A DNA stretch of 64,000 bases from Enoplosus armatus (lineage: Eukaryota > Chordata > Actinopteri > Centrarchiformes > Enoplosidae), in the NCBI RefSeq assembly GCF_043641665.1, contig NC_092190.1, positions 19,891,548-19,955,547 on the forward strand. The letters run 5' to 3'. Below the pieces are notes generated by a model. The model searched no databases and was not told where the DNA came from. It was given only the letters and a program-made list of their open reading frames with translations. Positions 24,181 through 37,399 of the stretch are shown in pieces. The position numbers and the translations under genes are program-made. Within the stretch, counting starts at the first letter, position 1. The number at the start of each line of letters is the position of its first letter.

Positions 24181-27100
24181 TGCACGCACACACATAAATG
24201 AGCACCAAAAGCCAAGAGATGGCCTCTTTGAATTGATTAGACTGTCATAAGTGAAGTGATGATGTGCTTAAACAGAGATGATGGAGGATGTATCTCTAAC
24301 TGATTGTTCTGTCAATCCGGTGAACCTGGCTTGCATGGAAATTGGGCTGAAATCACTGCGTATTTCATTGGAATCTGACAAATATGCAGTATAATTTTAC
24401 AGTACAGAAACTCATAAACACCTAAGTGAAATGATTAGATATGAATAACCAGAAGAAGGTAGCATGATATGAAATACCAGGCCAGATGTCTTTGTACCAA
24501 AGCAGACTAGAGAGAAGAAGGAGGCCAAGGGTTGAGCATAGGTGAGTCCAGAAACTTACTTTGGTGCTGTTCAGGAGGCAGTTTGCAGTTTCGCTCTGAA
24601 GTTCTAATGTGTTTTTTCCTGTCGGTGGTGAAGCGTCCATGCCCGACAAAAGAATTTGGAGCAAATGTGGCGAATCTCCAGAGACACTGTTAAGAAGGGC
24701 GAACTTCGCCATTGCAGCTCTAATGTAGCTTTTAAGGTGAAATTTGCAGGTTTCAAACCAATTGCTGTTTGTATTGAGCAAGCTCCACCGAAGAAAATGA
24801 TGGATCGGGTTTCAGTGTGGATTTGTTGAGGAGATGTCAAGAAACACATCAGGAAACATTGTGGTAGTTCATGTTTTTTCAAAGCAGTCGATCCTTTTGA
24901 TGACAGCGGTGGTACCTGGACTTCTTCTGTAAGGTCCCTTTTTTGTGGATAATATTCAGTGTCTCCAATGTCCCAACACATTAACACACACACATATATC
25001 TTTTGCTGCAACCTGCTGCATAGAATAAATTTGCAATATTGCCCAAAATGAACATAAAGCTGAACATTTTGTATAAATAATTTTACCAAAAGACGACAAA
25101 ACACGCCAAATAGTAAAAAGAATAATACCTCAGCACGCCTTTCCTGAAGTCCACTATATCCACAGTTTTAGTATTTCATATAGTATTTCACATCAATGAA
25201 CAATTTCACTGTCAGGATGTCCCACAGCGTATAATAACGAACATCTTCGCCTGAATAAAGACCAGTCAGAAGAAATGATCACATTTTTTGAAACGTTGAC
25301 CTTCAGGGAGAAAGATGTAGGCCTCACGCAGCAAAGCGAAATGAGTAAAATGTTAACGCTGTCGTCTAATAACTGAATTGATTAGTTTTATAATCACTGC
25401 CTGAACTGAATTTAGCCTCAACATGTTTACTTGTCTTTGTACGGAGCAGTGTGGTTGCCTCATTTTTTCTTTAGCTTAGTCCTTTCACAGCGTCGCTATA
25501 CTGTAGTGCCAAACACAGCATCCATATTACAGGTACCCTGCAGAGTTTCTGATCACTAGTAGCATTATGGAGAAATGTTTTTACCAGTGGGTCCCTGTCT
25601 TGATGGCAGGTGGCTGATGCGATACACATTCCTGCTGCAGGTTTTAACCTATTCCGCTTATTGACAGTTGGTGGTGGCAACACTCAAAGAAACATAGTAA
25701 CGCAGCAACAAAGGCAGGGGAGAAGACTGCAAGCTAGAAGACATAGATGTTAACGATTTAAAATGTGCCAAAAATCAGCTTTGCAAATGTTTTATGGTGA
25801 AGGAAATGCATTGTTTGATCTCAATGATAGACACAATACCTTTTGGTGAGTAACAGCAGAGTATAAACATATCTTCACAGGGCACCTTTAAGGTTTTTTT
25901 GTTTTTGTTTTCACTTTTTCCAACGTAGTGGTGGTGCATGTCCCCTGAAATCTCTGGTAACATCGTCTCCTAACGACATACAGTACTGTTGTGTCATTTA
26001 TATCAGTGTGCGCTTTGCTTGGTCATTGAACCTACCAGATGCTGCAAGTCTCAATTTCAAGTGTTCTGTTGAGCCACTGCTTTCAAGTCCCACTCTTTCA
26101 TAGTAAACAGACAGAAGCAAAAGGGTCACAAGAATAAGAATGCACTGCACAGTTTTACAGTTTGTTCTTCCTTTCTCTCGCTGCGTCAACAAAGCACTCA
26201 ATTTTACATCTGCATTTGCTCTTGTAGTGCCATTTCCATGCTATACTAAGCTCTCTGCCTTTCTCATTGTCTTCACTGTTTGTCTGCCCCCTCATTCTCT
26301 CTATTTCTGTCTCTGGTTTACCTTGAATGACCCAATGGGCAAATGACATTGAAGCCCTCCTGAGTCAGCGTGTTTGTATCATATTGAATCATCAGTACTG
26401 CGGTCCACAGCATAGCTTTCCATCAAAGCAGATGAAAATGCCTTACAGTTATTAATTAACGAGTGAGGCAGTTTCCTTGAGCTCTTTTAAAGTGTCAGAA
26501 GTACAGCAAGCTGAATAAAACAATCAAGTATAACAGACAACAATAGTTAATAAGGGAATATTACATCACAGGCAAAATCACTAGGGAGGAAGTCAATAAA
26601 TAAAACAAAAGAATACCTGGATAATAAAACTTGAATATTGTCTCTCAGCAGTTTTTTTTAAGGGTACTTTAAAACTGACCATGAGAGTCGCGGTACTGGC
26701 AGAAATCTCTTTGGTCCTTCCATCAGAGGCATGTTCGTTACCAAACTAAAATAGTAACCCTTATGTAACCATGGCCTTTGCCTGGTGAAAAGAGATGTCA
26801 AATGCAGTTCTGCAGCGTAATGGCTTCAAATCTTTCTCAGAGTACAACCTCTAAACAAACAGAGAACAGCAATTGAGAGCAAAAAAAAAAGAGGACATTC
26901 TAGTCTGCAATGGTCTTGTTTATTTATAAAAACATTATCCACTGAGTAAGAGATGAAGAGAGACTGAGTATGACGTGGAAGGGGGGGTTACATTTTTAAT
27001 TCCGAGAGAACTTGTTCTCGGTTTGAATAATGTGGATAATTAGATGAAGGGTGGCACAGTACTGACATCATGGTATAATTCTTTCCCCCTGAAAGTTCTG

Positions 27101-27822
27101 ACAGTGATTCATTAGCACGTCGTGTATTTTAGTAGAGATTCTGCAGAACTCCTAGTTTGAAGGCCCTTTTGCCTCTAAAAGAAATCCTGCAGACTTCTGT
27201 GTTTTTATGGGAATTGCAGTTTCAATTTTTAGAAGTTCCAAGGCTACAGGCAGTCACACAGTCAGCAAAAAAAAATAAATCAACAGACACGTAGACAGAC
27301 AGAAAGCAGCTAGATAGCAAATCAGGCCAGCTTTGTTCACTGGTCCATAGTAGAGCAGGCCTAAGGTAGCTATGGCAAGATAGTAATCACAGCTCATGCA
27401 TTTATCAATTAAGGACTTCACTTAGGATACAATTACACACTCAAACCTGAGAGCCGCCTGGTGCGACCGTAGTCTGCTGCTGCAGCCAACATTCAATCAC
27501 TTAAGGCTTACACACACAGCACTAAAAGGAAACAACCGTGTTTGCGTCGGCGTGTGTCAGGCAAACAGACGAAGGCTTTAAAAAAGAGAGGAAAAAACAA
27601 CGAGTGGAAAATGAAGAAGTGGGGGGTGGGAGGCTGGCAGAGGGACGGAGGCCCGAGCGCCACAGGCACATCTGCCCCTGCCTCACTTCCCCCTCGGTGG
27701 TTTTCTGGCCTGGCACATTGACACCAACAGCAACGCGCCAGGAGGCTGTCGATTCTTTCTGTTGCTTTCCCAAGACCTCTCTTTCAGGGTTGTGATTGTT
27801 GATCCTATATAAAAAGGATATA

Positions 27823-28385
27823 CAGTGTTTCCCACAGGTTGACATTTACTTGTGGTGGTGGTGGATGGCGCTGCGTGTGAGGCGGATTCGGGCAGGTTCA
27901 GTAATAACTACCCATAGTCCAACTACCCTCATAAGTTAAAATAAGATGTGCAACGTTAACATTAACACATTAAATAGGACAAGACATTCTTTTTTAGGCA
28001 TCCAATACTCAGGGTGTAATGATACACAACATTCACGGTTTGTTATGTTAAAAAAAACCCAACCATGTCATTTATTTTGAAAAATGTAAACATAAACAGC
28101 TCATTGGCCGTACTTATTGTAACAGTTGATGCAGTAAAATACTGACATATTGTCAAGAAAAAAAAAATAACACAAATGTCAATAATGCTCCATCTAAGAC
28201 CTGTTGACAGGTGGTGCAACATCCTGGGTTAAACTCGCGCTGCAGTGCTCAGCGGGACTGAAGTCCACTGGTTTGTGGGCATTATGAAATGACAATGGCT
28301 CGTCTTGATTGGGAAAAAAAATGGTATTCAGATTTTATCTACCTGTGCGGGTCGCCCAAGTAGAGCCTATGTGTGGGAACCACTG
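27823..28385. mobile_element. hAT-like non-autonomous DNA transposon (MITE)
   Basis: The left end reads cagtgtttcccaca and the right end tgtgggaaccactg, an inverted pair with one mismatch, enclosing 563 bp. Inside are cttgtggtggtggtggatgg near the left end and gtcgcccaagtagagcctat near the right end, which recur in fish elements with CAGTGTTTCCCACA termini. There is no transposase ORF. An exact 8-bp target-site duplication was not visible (the flanks share only atata). Confidence 0.65.
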
Positions 28386-31300
28386 ATATACTTCAGATCG
28401 AGTTCCCCTGATTTTTAGTTTTGCTTCCTTGTTCTGCTTCACATTAACTCAAGGGAACTATCCAGCGCCCAAACGAGCAGTGTTGGGCAGACTTACTGGA
28501 GCAGTTGGGAGTTAAGTAGGCCTTACTCAGCGGCATGGCTGTAATCCGGGGAGGGGAGACTTGAGTTGTTGTTGCTGCATTGACCCGGCTACTAAAACTG
28601 TCTGGTGGCTTTGCCGTATTGCCACGGATCTCGCTTCATTTATTCCCCGGAGTGTAAGAAGGGAAACTGAAAAAAAACAAAAAACATTGCACTGGACTTG
28701 AGCTCTCAATTCTTTGGAGCTACATTTATCTGACTCAATTTGTCCGGGATTACCTGATGAAGGCCGCGATTGTAATAAAAGATTATCTTGTTAGTGTTTG
28801 AATGCATTTTTTTTCCCCCATTTCAGCACCTTCATCCTGCACCTGGCGTATCACTGGCTGGTTATACAGAGCAGTCCAGTCAGTTTTTCCAGTCTCACCT
28901 GGAAATGCTCCTTTTAATTGATTTCACAGACGAACTAAGATGTGGCATGTTACAAGGTGAAGCACATGAAAGAAGCTGTAAAATGTCTTAAGAGCATTTA
29001 TTGGGTTTGGAAATTGAATCACCTGGACTTGTGTCTGAAGTGTTGGTGTGTACACGCATGCATTTGCGGGTCCTCCAGGGACAGACCTTACTGATAGAGG
29101 CTTCCCACAAATGGTTCTCATTTTACCAGGTGTAAGCTTTAGCCTACTTCACTGGATACCCTGATGTTATGTTGTAACATCTCATACGCTCACAGTGTAC
29201 GACACACACACAGAAATGTGTACACAACATGTCGTGGCCTACTTTTCCACTACCTCTGTTGTAATCCTATCTGCAACCACTGAATAGAAGAGGTGTGGGA
29301 AAGTCTGGACTGACATTGTACGACAGAAAGACAAGAAGTTTGGAGTAGCTCTGCAGGCTGCTTATTGCCTCCATCTTGGAAGAAGCCCATTAACTCCACA
29401 TTCCTGTTCAATGAGAATGAACCCAGTGTCGGAGGAACATGTCCCTGTATGCAAACATACATAAACACACAAATACGCAGTCTCAAATTCCCCCATAATT
29501 ACAGTTACAGGACTCATTCTCAAGCATTTTGCCCTTATGCAGACATGCACACACATACAAAGCCCTCCCTTTCACTCCCAGATAACATAATGAGGGCTCA
29601 GGTGGCCGTGCTGGCTGCTTGCTCTGGGCGGTGGCAATGCAGATGTTACCTGGTGGCACTACGCTTTCCTCTGTGTGTGTGTTTGCAGGCCAGCTGTGGT
29701 GGCCAGCTGCCCATTTCACCAAGGTCTTGGCAACTCCCCAGATGGTTGACCCATATAGACGCAGCAAGAGAGGAAGAGGAGCACACACACGCACACACAC
29801 ACGCTGATACACTTACACCTGCGTGGGCACCCCTCCCACAGAGATGCTTGTGTAGTCCCATCAGAGCAGGTGAGGGAGGAAAGTGAGAGTTTTTATGGCT
29901 TATTTTTGGGATGACCTCAAACTTTCCTGATGCAGCAAAGTTTCATCAGAGTGTGGCTCTGTGTTGTTAAAAGGTGCACTACGCTGAAGTAACCGGAAAA
30001 TTATGAGTTTGTTCAGCGACTTTCGAGTCTTGCTACAGTTTGCATATTGCATGAAGTCCAGAACATATGCAGTGTTAGACAGTAATGGTTGCCTAGTCTT
30101 TTGGAAAAGGGCTGGACTCTAGGAAAATGTAACACTTTGGAGTGAAGGTGATAAAGGCTGAACCACCTGACCGTCATTTCCATTCGCTGCCTCCTGCTTT
30201 CACGATTGGGCCTTAATCAGTAAGACCCACTGCTGAGACAGGTTCAATGCAGAAGTGTCAGCAGTAGCAGTTTAATAATGAAAAAGGTCGTTATCATGTT
30301 TAGTCCTCCCCAAGCTGTAATAGTCAGTCAACATGAGGAATAATTACTCCTGATGGGCAAGTAAACAACAGAATTCATGGACTGAGTGGGAACAAGAGGA
30401 AGTAGCATGGGATGAGGCAGAAGGAAGACAATATTTCTCACACATCATTGTCATGCATTATAGTTTTATTTCTTTGTGAAGTTAAAACCGTGATGTGAAA
30501 ATGTCGACATGGCTCAGCCCTGCTGTTCCCCTCTGCCGTGGTGTACATATTGGCCTAAGGAACGCATACTGCCATAGCATTGATTTTCCCCATGGAAAAT
30601 AGCTAAGCTAAAAGTGTGTCAAGTTGAAATGAAATGTGAAGCAATAGTCCATCAGCATCAATAGCCCACTGTGACTGTATGACTCTTTTGTACATTGTCC
30701 TCGCCAGAGAAACAGCAGCTGTTCAGACTGTAAAAATGACCTGTTTTCCAGACACGCGAGCTCCTGTCGTGCTGCTCGGCTTCATCAGTGGAAAACGGCA
30801 ACAATCGTGGATGAGATCAGTCCAGCTGTACAGGTTGTTCTAATGTAACGCACAAAAATAGCAACTCTTAAATTGCCATATTTCTTTAATCTGCGAGAAA
30901 AACATTGAGTTAACTGCTCCCAGCAACCACTGTGTCGAATGAAAATGACCACTGATTGGTTCTGATTGGATCATCGTTGAGATGTCAGCAATTACTTTGG
31001 TCAGTGCAGTGTTATCACAACCAATAAAACTGTTGGCCGGAACAACAAATATACAAAGCATATTCATAAAAACTGTACTTTTCCTTTTACCATAAGGGTT
31101 GCCAATCAGAAAGCACTCTTATAAGTCATATGGGTCATTTTTAAAGGCAATGTCAAATAGGGCTACTATCAAGGTATATGTAATTTTACATCACGGTAAC
31201 GGTATATATCACGATACGGGAAATTAAGAAATGGTTTAAAATAACCACACCTCCTCTGCCCAATCCTAATGTCAAACAACCTATTTTGCCCTTTAAGTAA

Positions 31301-31527
31301 GAGTAACGCTGCTAAATGACAGCCATACTGAGGGTGAGCCAAAGTCTGCTGCAGTCCCGAACCTGTCACGACCTCCCCACTGTTGTCCTCCATGTAGTCC
31401 AATAACAAATGACCCCACAGAGCTTTTTCAACTGGTTAGAGACTCAAATATCCTTTTAATCCAGTGGATAATATCTGCTCACCTTGACTTTCCTTTGTGT
31501 ATTCAGAGGTATTTTTCTGCAATCACA

Positions 31528-31658
31528 TGTGTGTCTGTGTCTGTGTCTGTGTCTGTGTCTGTGTGTGTGTGTGTGAGTGCAGTCATTATCCTCAATGTCA
31601 CACCGCATTGCAGTGCAGTAAAAACCTTTTGAGTAAGTGTGTGTGTGTGTGTGTGTGT
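31528..31658. repeat. compound (GTGTCT)n/(GT)n repeat
   Basis: Four to five GTGTCT units run into GT at 31528-31575, and a second GT run is at 31637-31658. Confidence 0.9.
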
Positions 31659-32434
31659 AATGTAGTCAATTCAACAGTTTCAGGGCAGACTTCCATAGGC
31701 TTGTATTCCACCATCTGATGGCAGTACTGAAATTTAAAGTGAGCTGATTATTGAGTTGAGATTTTTTTTTTTAGCATCTTTAAACGCATTTTATCGTCCT
31801 ATCAGTCTACCCCAGTCTTATTTCTCTGTCCATCTCGCTCCACCTCAGTACATCTGTCCTTGCCTTGTTAATTAAATACCTTTCCTCGTCCTTTTCCCTT
31901 CTGCGACCAGATCTATTTCTTTCCCCGTGACCTCAAGTGTTCCTCCTCTTCTCTGTAACACAGGAAATGGAAGCTTGTGCCGTCAACAAGGGCATGCAGC
32001 GTGGATAGGAAGATAAATTGGCTGAGAAAAGAGACTCATTCGTCATAGGAAAAAATGCTGACATCTGCGTCGTAACATGTAATAAAGAGAGGGAGGACTA
32101 TTAAAGGTGAGGAGAAATGTACCGCGGCTCAGCATGACGGGAAGCAGGATGGAAATTCTGTTGTAGATTATGAGCAGCTATCTTGTGTGTTGTGTGAGCT
32201 TTTGTGTTTGAGGGGGCATACAGTGTTGCAGGGAGACTGCCAGCACACTCAATTTACCATTAAGACGTCCTCGAGCATCCTTGAAAGAAAACACTGCTCA
32301 TTGTCAGTTGCTCTGAATTACAATGTCAGGTAATTTATGTTGACATCTCCTGGCCCGAGTGTGTGTCGTGTTCACACTCTTAACTGTCTCAGTGTTTTCT
32401 CACTGAACCTGTGATCTGATAAACAGCAAGAAAG

Positions 32435-32453
32435 TTTTTTTTTTTTTTTTTTT
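32435..32453. repeat. poly-T tract
   Basis: Nineteen consecutive T residues; no adjoining element was identified. Confidence 0.9.
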
Positions 32454-33015
32454 CACTAAATTGATGAGAATGTTCCACAGTCACATCCAGAGCCGTGTAG
32501 CCCACCTGCAACTGGAACGGCAAAGTTGGATTTTGTCAGTGTTGCCATGACAACGGGCGAACCTTGTAGGATTTCCCCGGGATTGTTGTCAAAATGTTGC
32601 TTGCAGCAGCTCGGATGAGCCAGAGTTGACACGAGGAACAACCTGACAACTGCGAAACAAAATCAGAATAGCTCAGCTCGATTGGTATTCAGGGGAGCCC
32701 CTCAGGTTGTTCGTCAAATCTCAAAGGAAACTGGAGCAGCATAGGAGTTATAGGGGACTCGATGCCTTTTGTTAAGGGTACTTATGGGGACATCCATGTC
32801 AGTTTATATTCATATGAAATGTAGTTTATGAGTTTATCACTTCATTAAGACCTGCGGTGTGAACCCAGACTGTGTGGCTGCGGCCTTTATCCCACCCGTG
32901 CTTTGTTACAGCTTGTTGGCTTTGCCCGTCAGGTGTATGTCGTGCCAGAGGGGCTAACACAGAGGCGGCCATTGTTCTCCCCATGCTTGCGTTGATTGCA
33001 CAAGCATATACGTAC

Positions 33016-33033
33016 ACACACACACACACACAC
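33016..33033. repeat. short (CA)n microsatellite
   Basis: About nine CA units. Confidence 0.9.
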
Positions 33034-34157
33034 CGCTGCTGGTAGAGCCCCAGCCAAAAACCCAAAGCCACAAGCAGTGGAGCGGATCTGTCCCAGGCGG
33101 AGAGCTTGAGGCTGGTTAAGGAGGTGGACCACACCCAGCAGTGGGAGCTGATGGTCAGCTTGGGAGCTAAAGGGAACTCCCATAGGAAGAATTAAGTCAT
33201 TCCTATTTACAGGCCCTCTTATTTAGAACAGAAGCAGGCTCCTGTTTAGAGAGACTAACAGTAGAATAGCAGCTGGTAAATGATGTGAAATAAGCAACAG
33301 GGTTTCTCAGATAATTTGGATATTTAGATTTTTGGAAGCTAGTACAAGTCACAAGATTATTTTGGCAGTCTGGTGGTCTGGTGTGTGTTTAGCTTTGTGG
33401 TTATTCTCTCAGTGTTTTTAGAGAAGACAACCTGCTTCTTGTTTGGCCTCACTCTCAGTGACAGTGAATGCTGTTCACATCCTCACAATGACACCACGTC
33501 TGGCAAATGGCCTATGGATAGTCTGTGCTCACATTACTGGCAGAAGAACCTCACACAAGTTTTTATTTATTTATTTATTCTTTGGAGTTTTCCGCTGTTT
33601 TGCCCCCAGACACTATCCCTCACTGGCTTCCCACTCAGCCTATTGTGTTTGATGGAGCGGGCAGCCAAGCTGGTAGCATCTCTGTCGGGATTGAACACAG
33701 TTCTCTGTGATGCTAAACCTTGAAATGTATAATCTTAAATTTAGCAAAGCAGTGCAGCTTCTAGAGACCATGCCATGCGTTACACCTGACACGACCAAAA
33801 TGGTTTTGCAACACATTTAGAGCAAACAGGACCAGAAATACGTAGCCACTTCCCTTGCATTGTGAATTCCACCCATCACCTAAATGCTTACAGCACTGAG
33901 ATGTGCATGGACTTCCCAGGATTCTTCAATTCGGTATTACAGAATCCCTTAAAATGGTGCACAAAATTCTGAATACAGTAGTACAATAGCGCAGGGAAAC
34001 CACAGAACAACCTGTGTAGGTATCACATTTTTGCTTTTTTGTCAAATAGTACAGGCTGGCAAAAAAATACAAAATGTCCCCAACAGACAGTTCATTTCTG
34101 CTAACTCACAGTTATTACATTGGGCATGTGGGTTGGTTGTTGGCTTGTTACTTCTCA

Positions 34158-34208
34158 CTGCCAGCGAACAGTGTGACTTTTTTAGAGCGCTGGCAGCCGC
34201 TCTAAAAA
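34158..34208. repeat. two mutually exclusive hairpins
   Basis: ctgccagcg (34158-34166) pairs with cgctggcag (34188-34196). Overlapping it, tttttagagcg (34179-34189) pairs with cgctctaaaaa (34198-34208). Both are perfect and cannot form together. Function unknown. Confidence 0.55.
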
Positions 34209-34656
34209 CCCTGTTGTCATCTAAGCGTGTACAGTATGTGATGAGAGTGCTTCATCTGATGCATTCTCAGCACCTTCTGCTCTGGCTTGTGCCTATTTAA
34301 CTCAATTTTGTCATTATTTTCACGCTTGCACAAATTCACCCGTAGTTGACCACTACTGTCACTGTAAAGAAGGCAAAGCTGTACTTTGCTCTAGGTTCAA
34401 AGATAGAGCAGCAATAACACATGTGATCAGTTACAGCAGTATACTTGAAAATGACATCAAAATATGAAAGCAAATGAAAAACATTCACTGCTCTGTGTGC
34501 ACACTGCATAATAATGATTATGTTGTAGCAGTGCTGCCCTCTGCTGGACAAGTCTAAGTAGAACAAAAACACTGCCACACAGTGCGTGGTGATCCACGTC
34601 CAGCTTCTCTCTCCCTTGAATTTTTATGCGCACACACGCAATCAATCATAGCACAA

Positions 34657-34657
<1 letters not shown>

Positions 34658-34696
<39 letters not shown>
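34658..34696. repeat. (CA)n microsatellite
   Basis: A perfect run of about 39 bp, complementary to the GT run 117 bp downstream. Confidence 0.95.
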
Positions 34697-34698
<2 letters not shown>

Positions 34699-34811
34699 AT
34701 GTAATTAAATGGTGAATTAATTAAAATTGTGTCCTGATGTATGTGTGAGAAAATGAGGTCAGAGGGAGGGGTAGCGTTTAATGGCTATCAGGACCCTGGC
34801 TAGCCTGTGTA

Positions 34812-34813
<2 letters not shown>

Positions 34814-34848
<35 letters not shown>

Positions 34849-34856
34849 GTGTGTGT
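34814..34856. repeat. (GT)n microsatellite
   Basis: A GT run of about 43 bp with a single C interruption. It can pair with 34658-34696. Confidence 0.95.
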
Positions 34857-35034
34857 AGCGATTACCGAGCCATTGGCCTAATTTTTGGCTGAAGACCGGG
34901 AGTGGAAGTTTACAGTCACGCACTCCTTATCACATGCAGTTGACTGACTTTGTGTCTCTCTTTCATAATCAGCCTCTCTGAATTTCATTTTTTGTCCTGC
35001 CCGTCAAATGGCCTTTTACTCCTCTGGGGCCGTA

Positions 35035-35215
35035 TTACAGAAACATCTTATCTTAAGTCTAAAGTGAAGATATGAAGAGTCTAAGATAGGATTTTTCCCA
35101 ATGTGGTATTACAGAAGCAAATGCTAACTAACCTTAGGCATCTCATCTTATCTTACTTCGTCCTATCTTATTTCAGGTTAGGAAATCCTAAATCCAGCAT
35201 CGCTTATCAACATTT
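35035..35215. repeat. probable terminal region of a decayed DNA transposon
   Basis: Two related phrases, gccgtattacagaaacatct and tggtattacagaagcaaatg, are each followed by ttatctta-like stretches. Such ends are seen in fish Harbinger-like elements. It lies just upstream of the possible transposase remnant at 35460-35760 and may be its end. Confidence 0.35.
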
Positions 35216-35408
35216 ATGTCTGTTACCTAGCAACCAACATTACTTTTCTCATCGTGCTGAGCTTAACAACTTTGTAACCGTTGTTTTTTCTCATTGACAC
35301 ATACTGAAACATACAAAAAATACAGCAAAAACAATGACGGGCACTAAACTTCCAGACAGATGAGTTAGAGGTTAGAGGCGTTGGTGACATCAGTAGAGAA
35401 ATCCAAAG

Positions 35409-35431
35409 ATATAATATAATATAATATAATA
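35409..35431. repeat. (ATATA)n tandem repeat
   Basis: About four and a half copies of a five-base AT unit, next to the Harbinger-like remnant. Confidence 0.9.
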
Positions 35432-35459
35432 GCAGACATCATGAGTTGAACCACTTCGC

Positions 35460-35760
35460 TATCAAATACCTAATCATCGTATTATGACCTCATGGGGCTT
35501 GGCATGTTGATGGCATGGTATCCTTCGCGGCACACATGTGTTGCATCAGCAAGTCCAGTTACACCGAGCGTTCGTAGTAGAAAGCCGCCTTGATTGCGGT
35601 GAGTCCCCCCCCCCTCTCGGAAATTGAATGTAACGGGCAGCCAAATTGCTAATTGCTGTTTCTACCTCAGTTAAAATGCGTGACATAGCGCGCTCAGCCA
35701 CTCCACTTTGAAAATCTCCTTTTGCAAAGAAGCACCACAACCGGGAGAGCCCCACGTCGC
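35460..35760 (-). pseudogene. possible decayed PIF/Harbinger transposase fragment
   Basis: On the minus strand, one frame starts MGLSRLWCFFAKG and includes AISNLAARYIQFPRG. A shifted frame just after it reads LGVTGLADATHVC and then EGYHAIN. The order, a helix-turn-helix-like segment, a YIxFP motif, then GxxDxTHV and HxIN, resembles HARBI1-like transposases. Frameshifts and stops make it non-functional. The match is by motif only. Confidence 0.4.
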
Positions 35761-35819
35761 CTGGTCAAGTTAACTGAAGCCTCTGTGTCTTTGTCCATCC
35801 ACTCCAGTCCTCAAAGACC

Positions 35820-35825
35820 GCCCCC

Positions 35826-35864
<39 letters not shown>
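35820..35864. repeat. C tract followed by (CA)n
   Basis: Nine C residues lead into a 37-bp CA run. Confidence 0.95.
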
Positions 35865-35866
<2 letters not shown>

Positions 35867-37316
35867 CACTTACACTCAGCTCTCCAAGGCTCTCCTCTTC
35901 TGTCTCTACTAATCTCTCACACACAATCTCTCCCTCTCCCTCTCTGGCCAAACTCTGTGCACAACATGAGGTTCAGTGAGTGTTGCTTTAGGAACGTGAC
36001 TTCCTCACAAGGCAATGAAACTCCTCTCCAGCCTGGACATTTTTCATCTGCCTTCATATTCAGGTATTCAGGCATCGCAGGACTCCCTTATACATCTACA
36101 TGTTAGGTCTTTAGTTGGTGCTCCACAGTGACTTGAGACAACTGCTTTGACACGCAGATGAAACACACTGGTACATTTCTGTCTATAAGAGGGGCAAAGA
36201 TGTAGGCGTATTTCATCAGCATCTGAGGGAACACTGTGAGGTTGGTTTCTTTGTTTGTCTCTTTTTCGCCAGATGTTCGCTGGACTTGTTAGTCTGTTTT
36301 TGCTTGCTTCAAAATAGCTTGTTAGATGGATGGCTTTTGGTTTGTGGGACCCAGTTTTAATGAGGGGTGCTTATAAATACTAATGAGCATATTTTGGTGT
36401 TGCTGAAGGGTCTCGTTTGCTGATCGTAAAAGTCAACATTTCATTTTAATGAGGCTGTAGATTTGATATCTTTGAAGTGTCTCCCCTTGCTGGTGTTTGG
36501 TTGTACTACATTATTACAGTATATTTCTGTGTGTTTCTCAAGTTAGGAAGTGAGATCTCCAAAGCCACTATTAGTTAACCATGATTTTGAGCTCCTAAAA
36601 TTCTGCATCCCTGGAACTGGCTTATAAATTCAGATGGACGGCTTTAAAAAGGCCTGGAAAAAAAAAAAAAACTGTTCCCACTGAGTCTATTTTTAGAGCT
36701 CTGTGCTTTTTAGTTGACTGTGAGTACATCTACCATATGAACCAACAGATGGGCTCACCACAGTAGCCAGGACCGCTTGCCTGTGAGGTTGTTTTTGTCA
36801 ATGATTGTGTTTCTCTGTCAAACCGCTGCAGAGGCCACCAGGAGTTCAGTTGTTATTTGGAGTCTGGAACGCCTTTTGAATTCAGGCTGGATAACCGCAG
36901 AGTATTGGCGGCATAACCACAGCCACTTTCCTCTTGTCCATCCAGTATGTGTTGAAAATGCCAAGGGAGAGACAGAGAGTAGTGGATACAACAACATGGG
37001 CCTCTGTGGGGCCGGCACTGAGTCTACTCTCCCATGTCTGCAGCTTCTCTATAAATTCAAATACTAAGGGAAGTGGACTGACTAGTCTCCCTTTCAGAAA
37101 ACAAAGCAAAACAAAAAACAGTCTCCTAGCCAAGGCAGTTGTGGTGGGACTTGGCCATCCATAGTTGTTGTTGGCTTGTACACAGAAGCATGAATGAATT
37201 TGTGTCTGGAGTGTATTTAAGTTCCTCATCTCTTTTCTCAGGCTGACTTCTTTGCCCCACAACTCTTATCCCGAATCTTTTGGCTGGCTCTCTTTTTTCT
37301 TGCTCTCACCATCTGG

Positions 37317-37318
<2 letters not shown>

Positions 37319-37395
<77 letters not shown>
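37319..37395. repeat. (CT)n microsatellite
   Basis: A CT run of about 77 bp with two G interruptions, strongly strand-asymmetric. Confidence 0.95.

Positions 37396-37399
<4 letters not shown>

Noticed and set aside
24422..25104. Overlapping 119- and 166-codon ORFs on the minus strand
   Set aside because: They are in different frames, with no recognised domain and no splice context. The stretch may be a dispersed repeat, but I could not show this.
29365..29886. 173-codon ORF on the + strand
   Set aside because: It is low in complexity, crosses CA repeats, overlaps ORFs in other frames and has no domain or motif.
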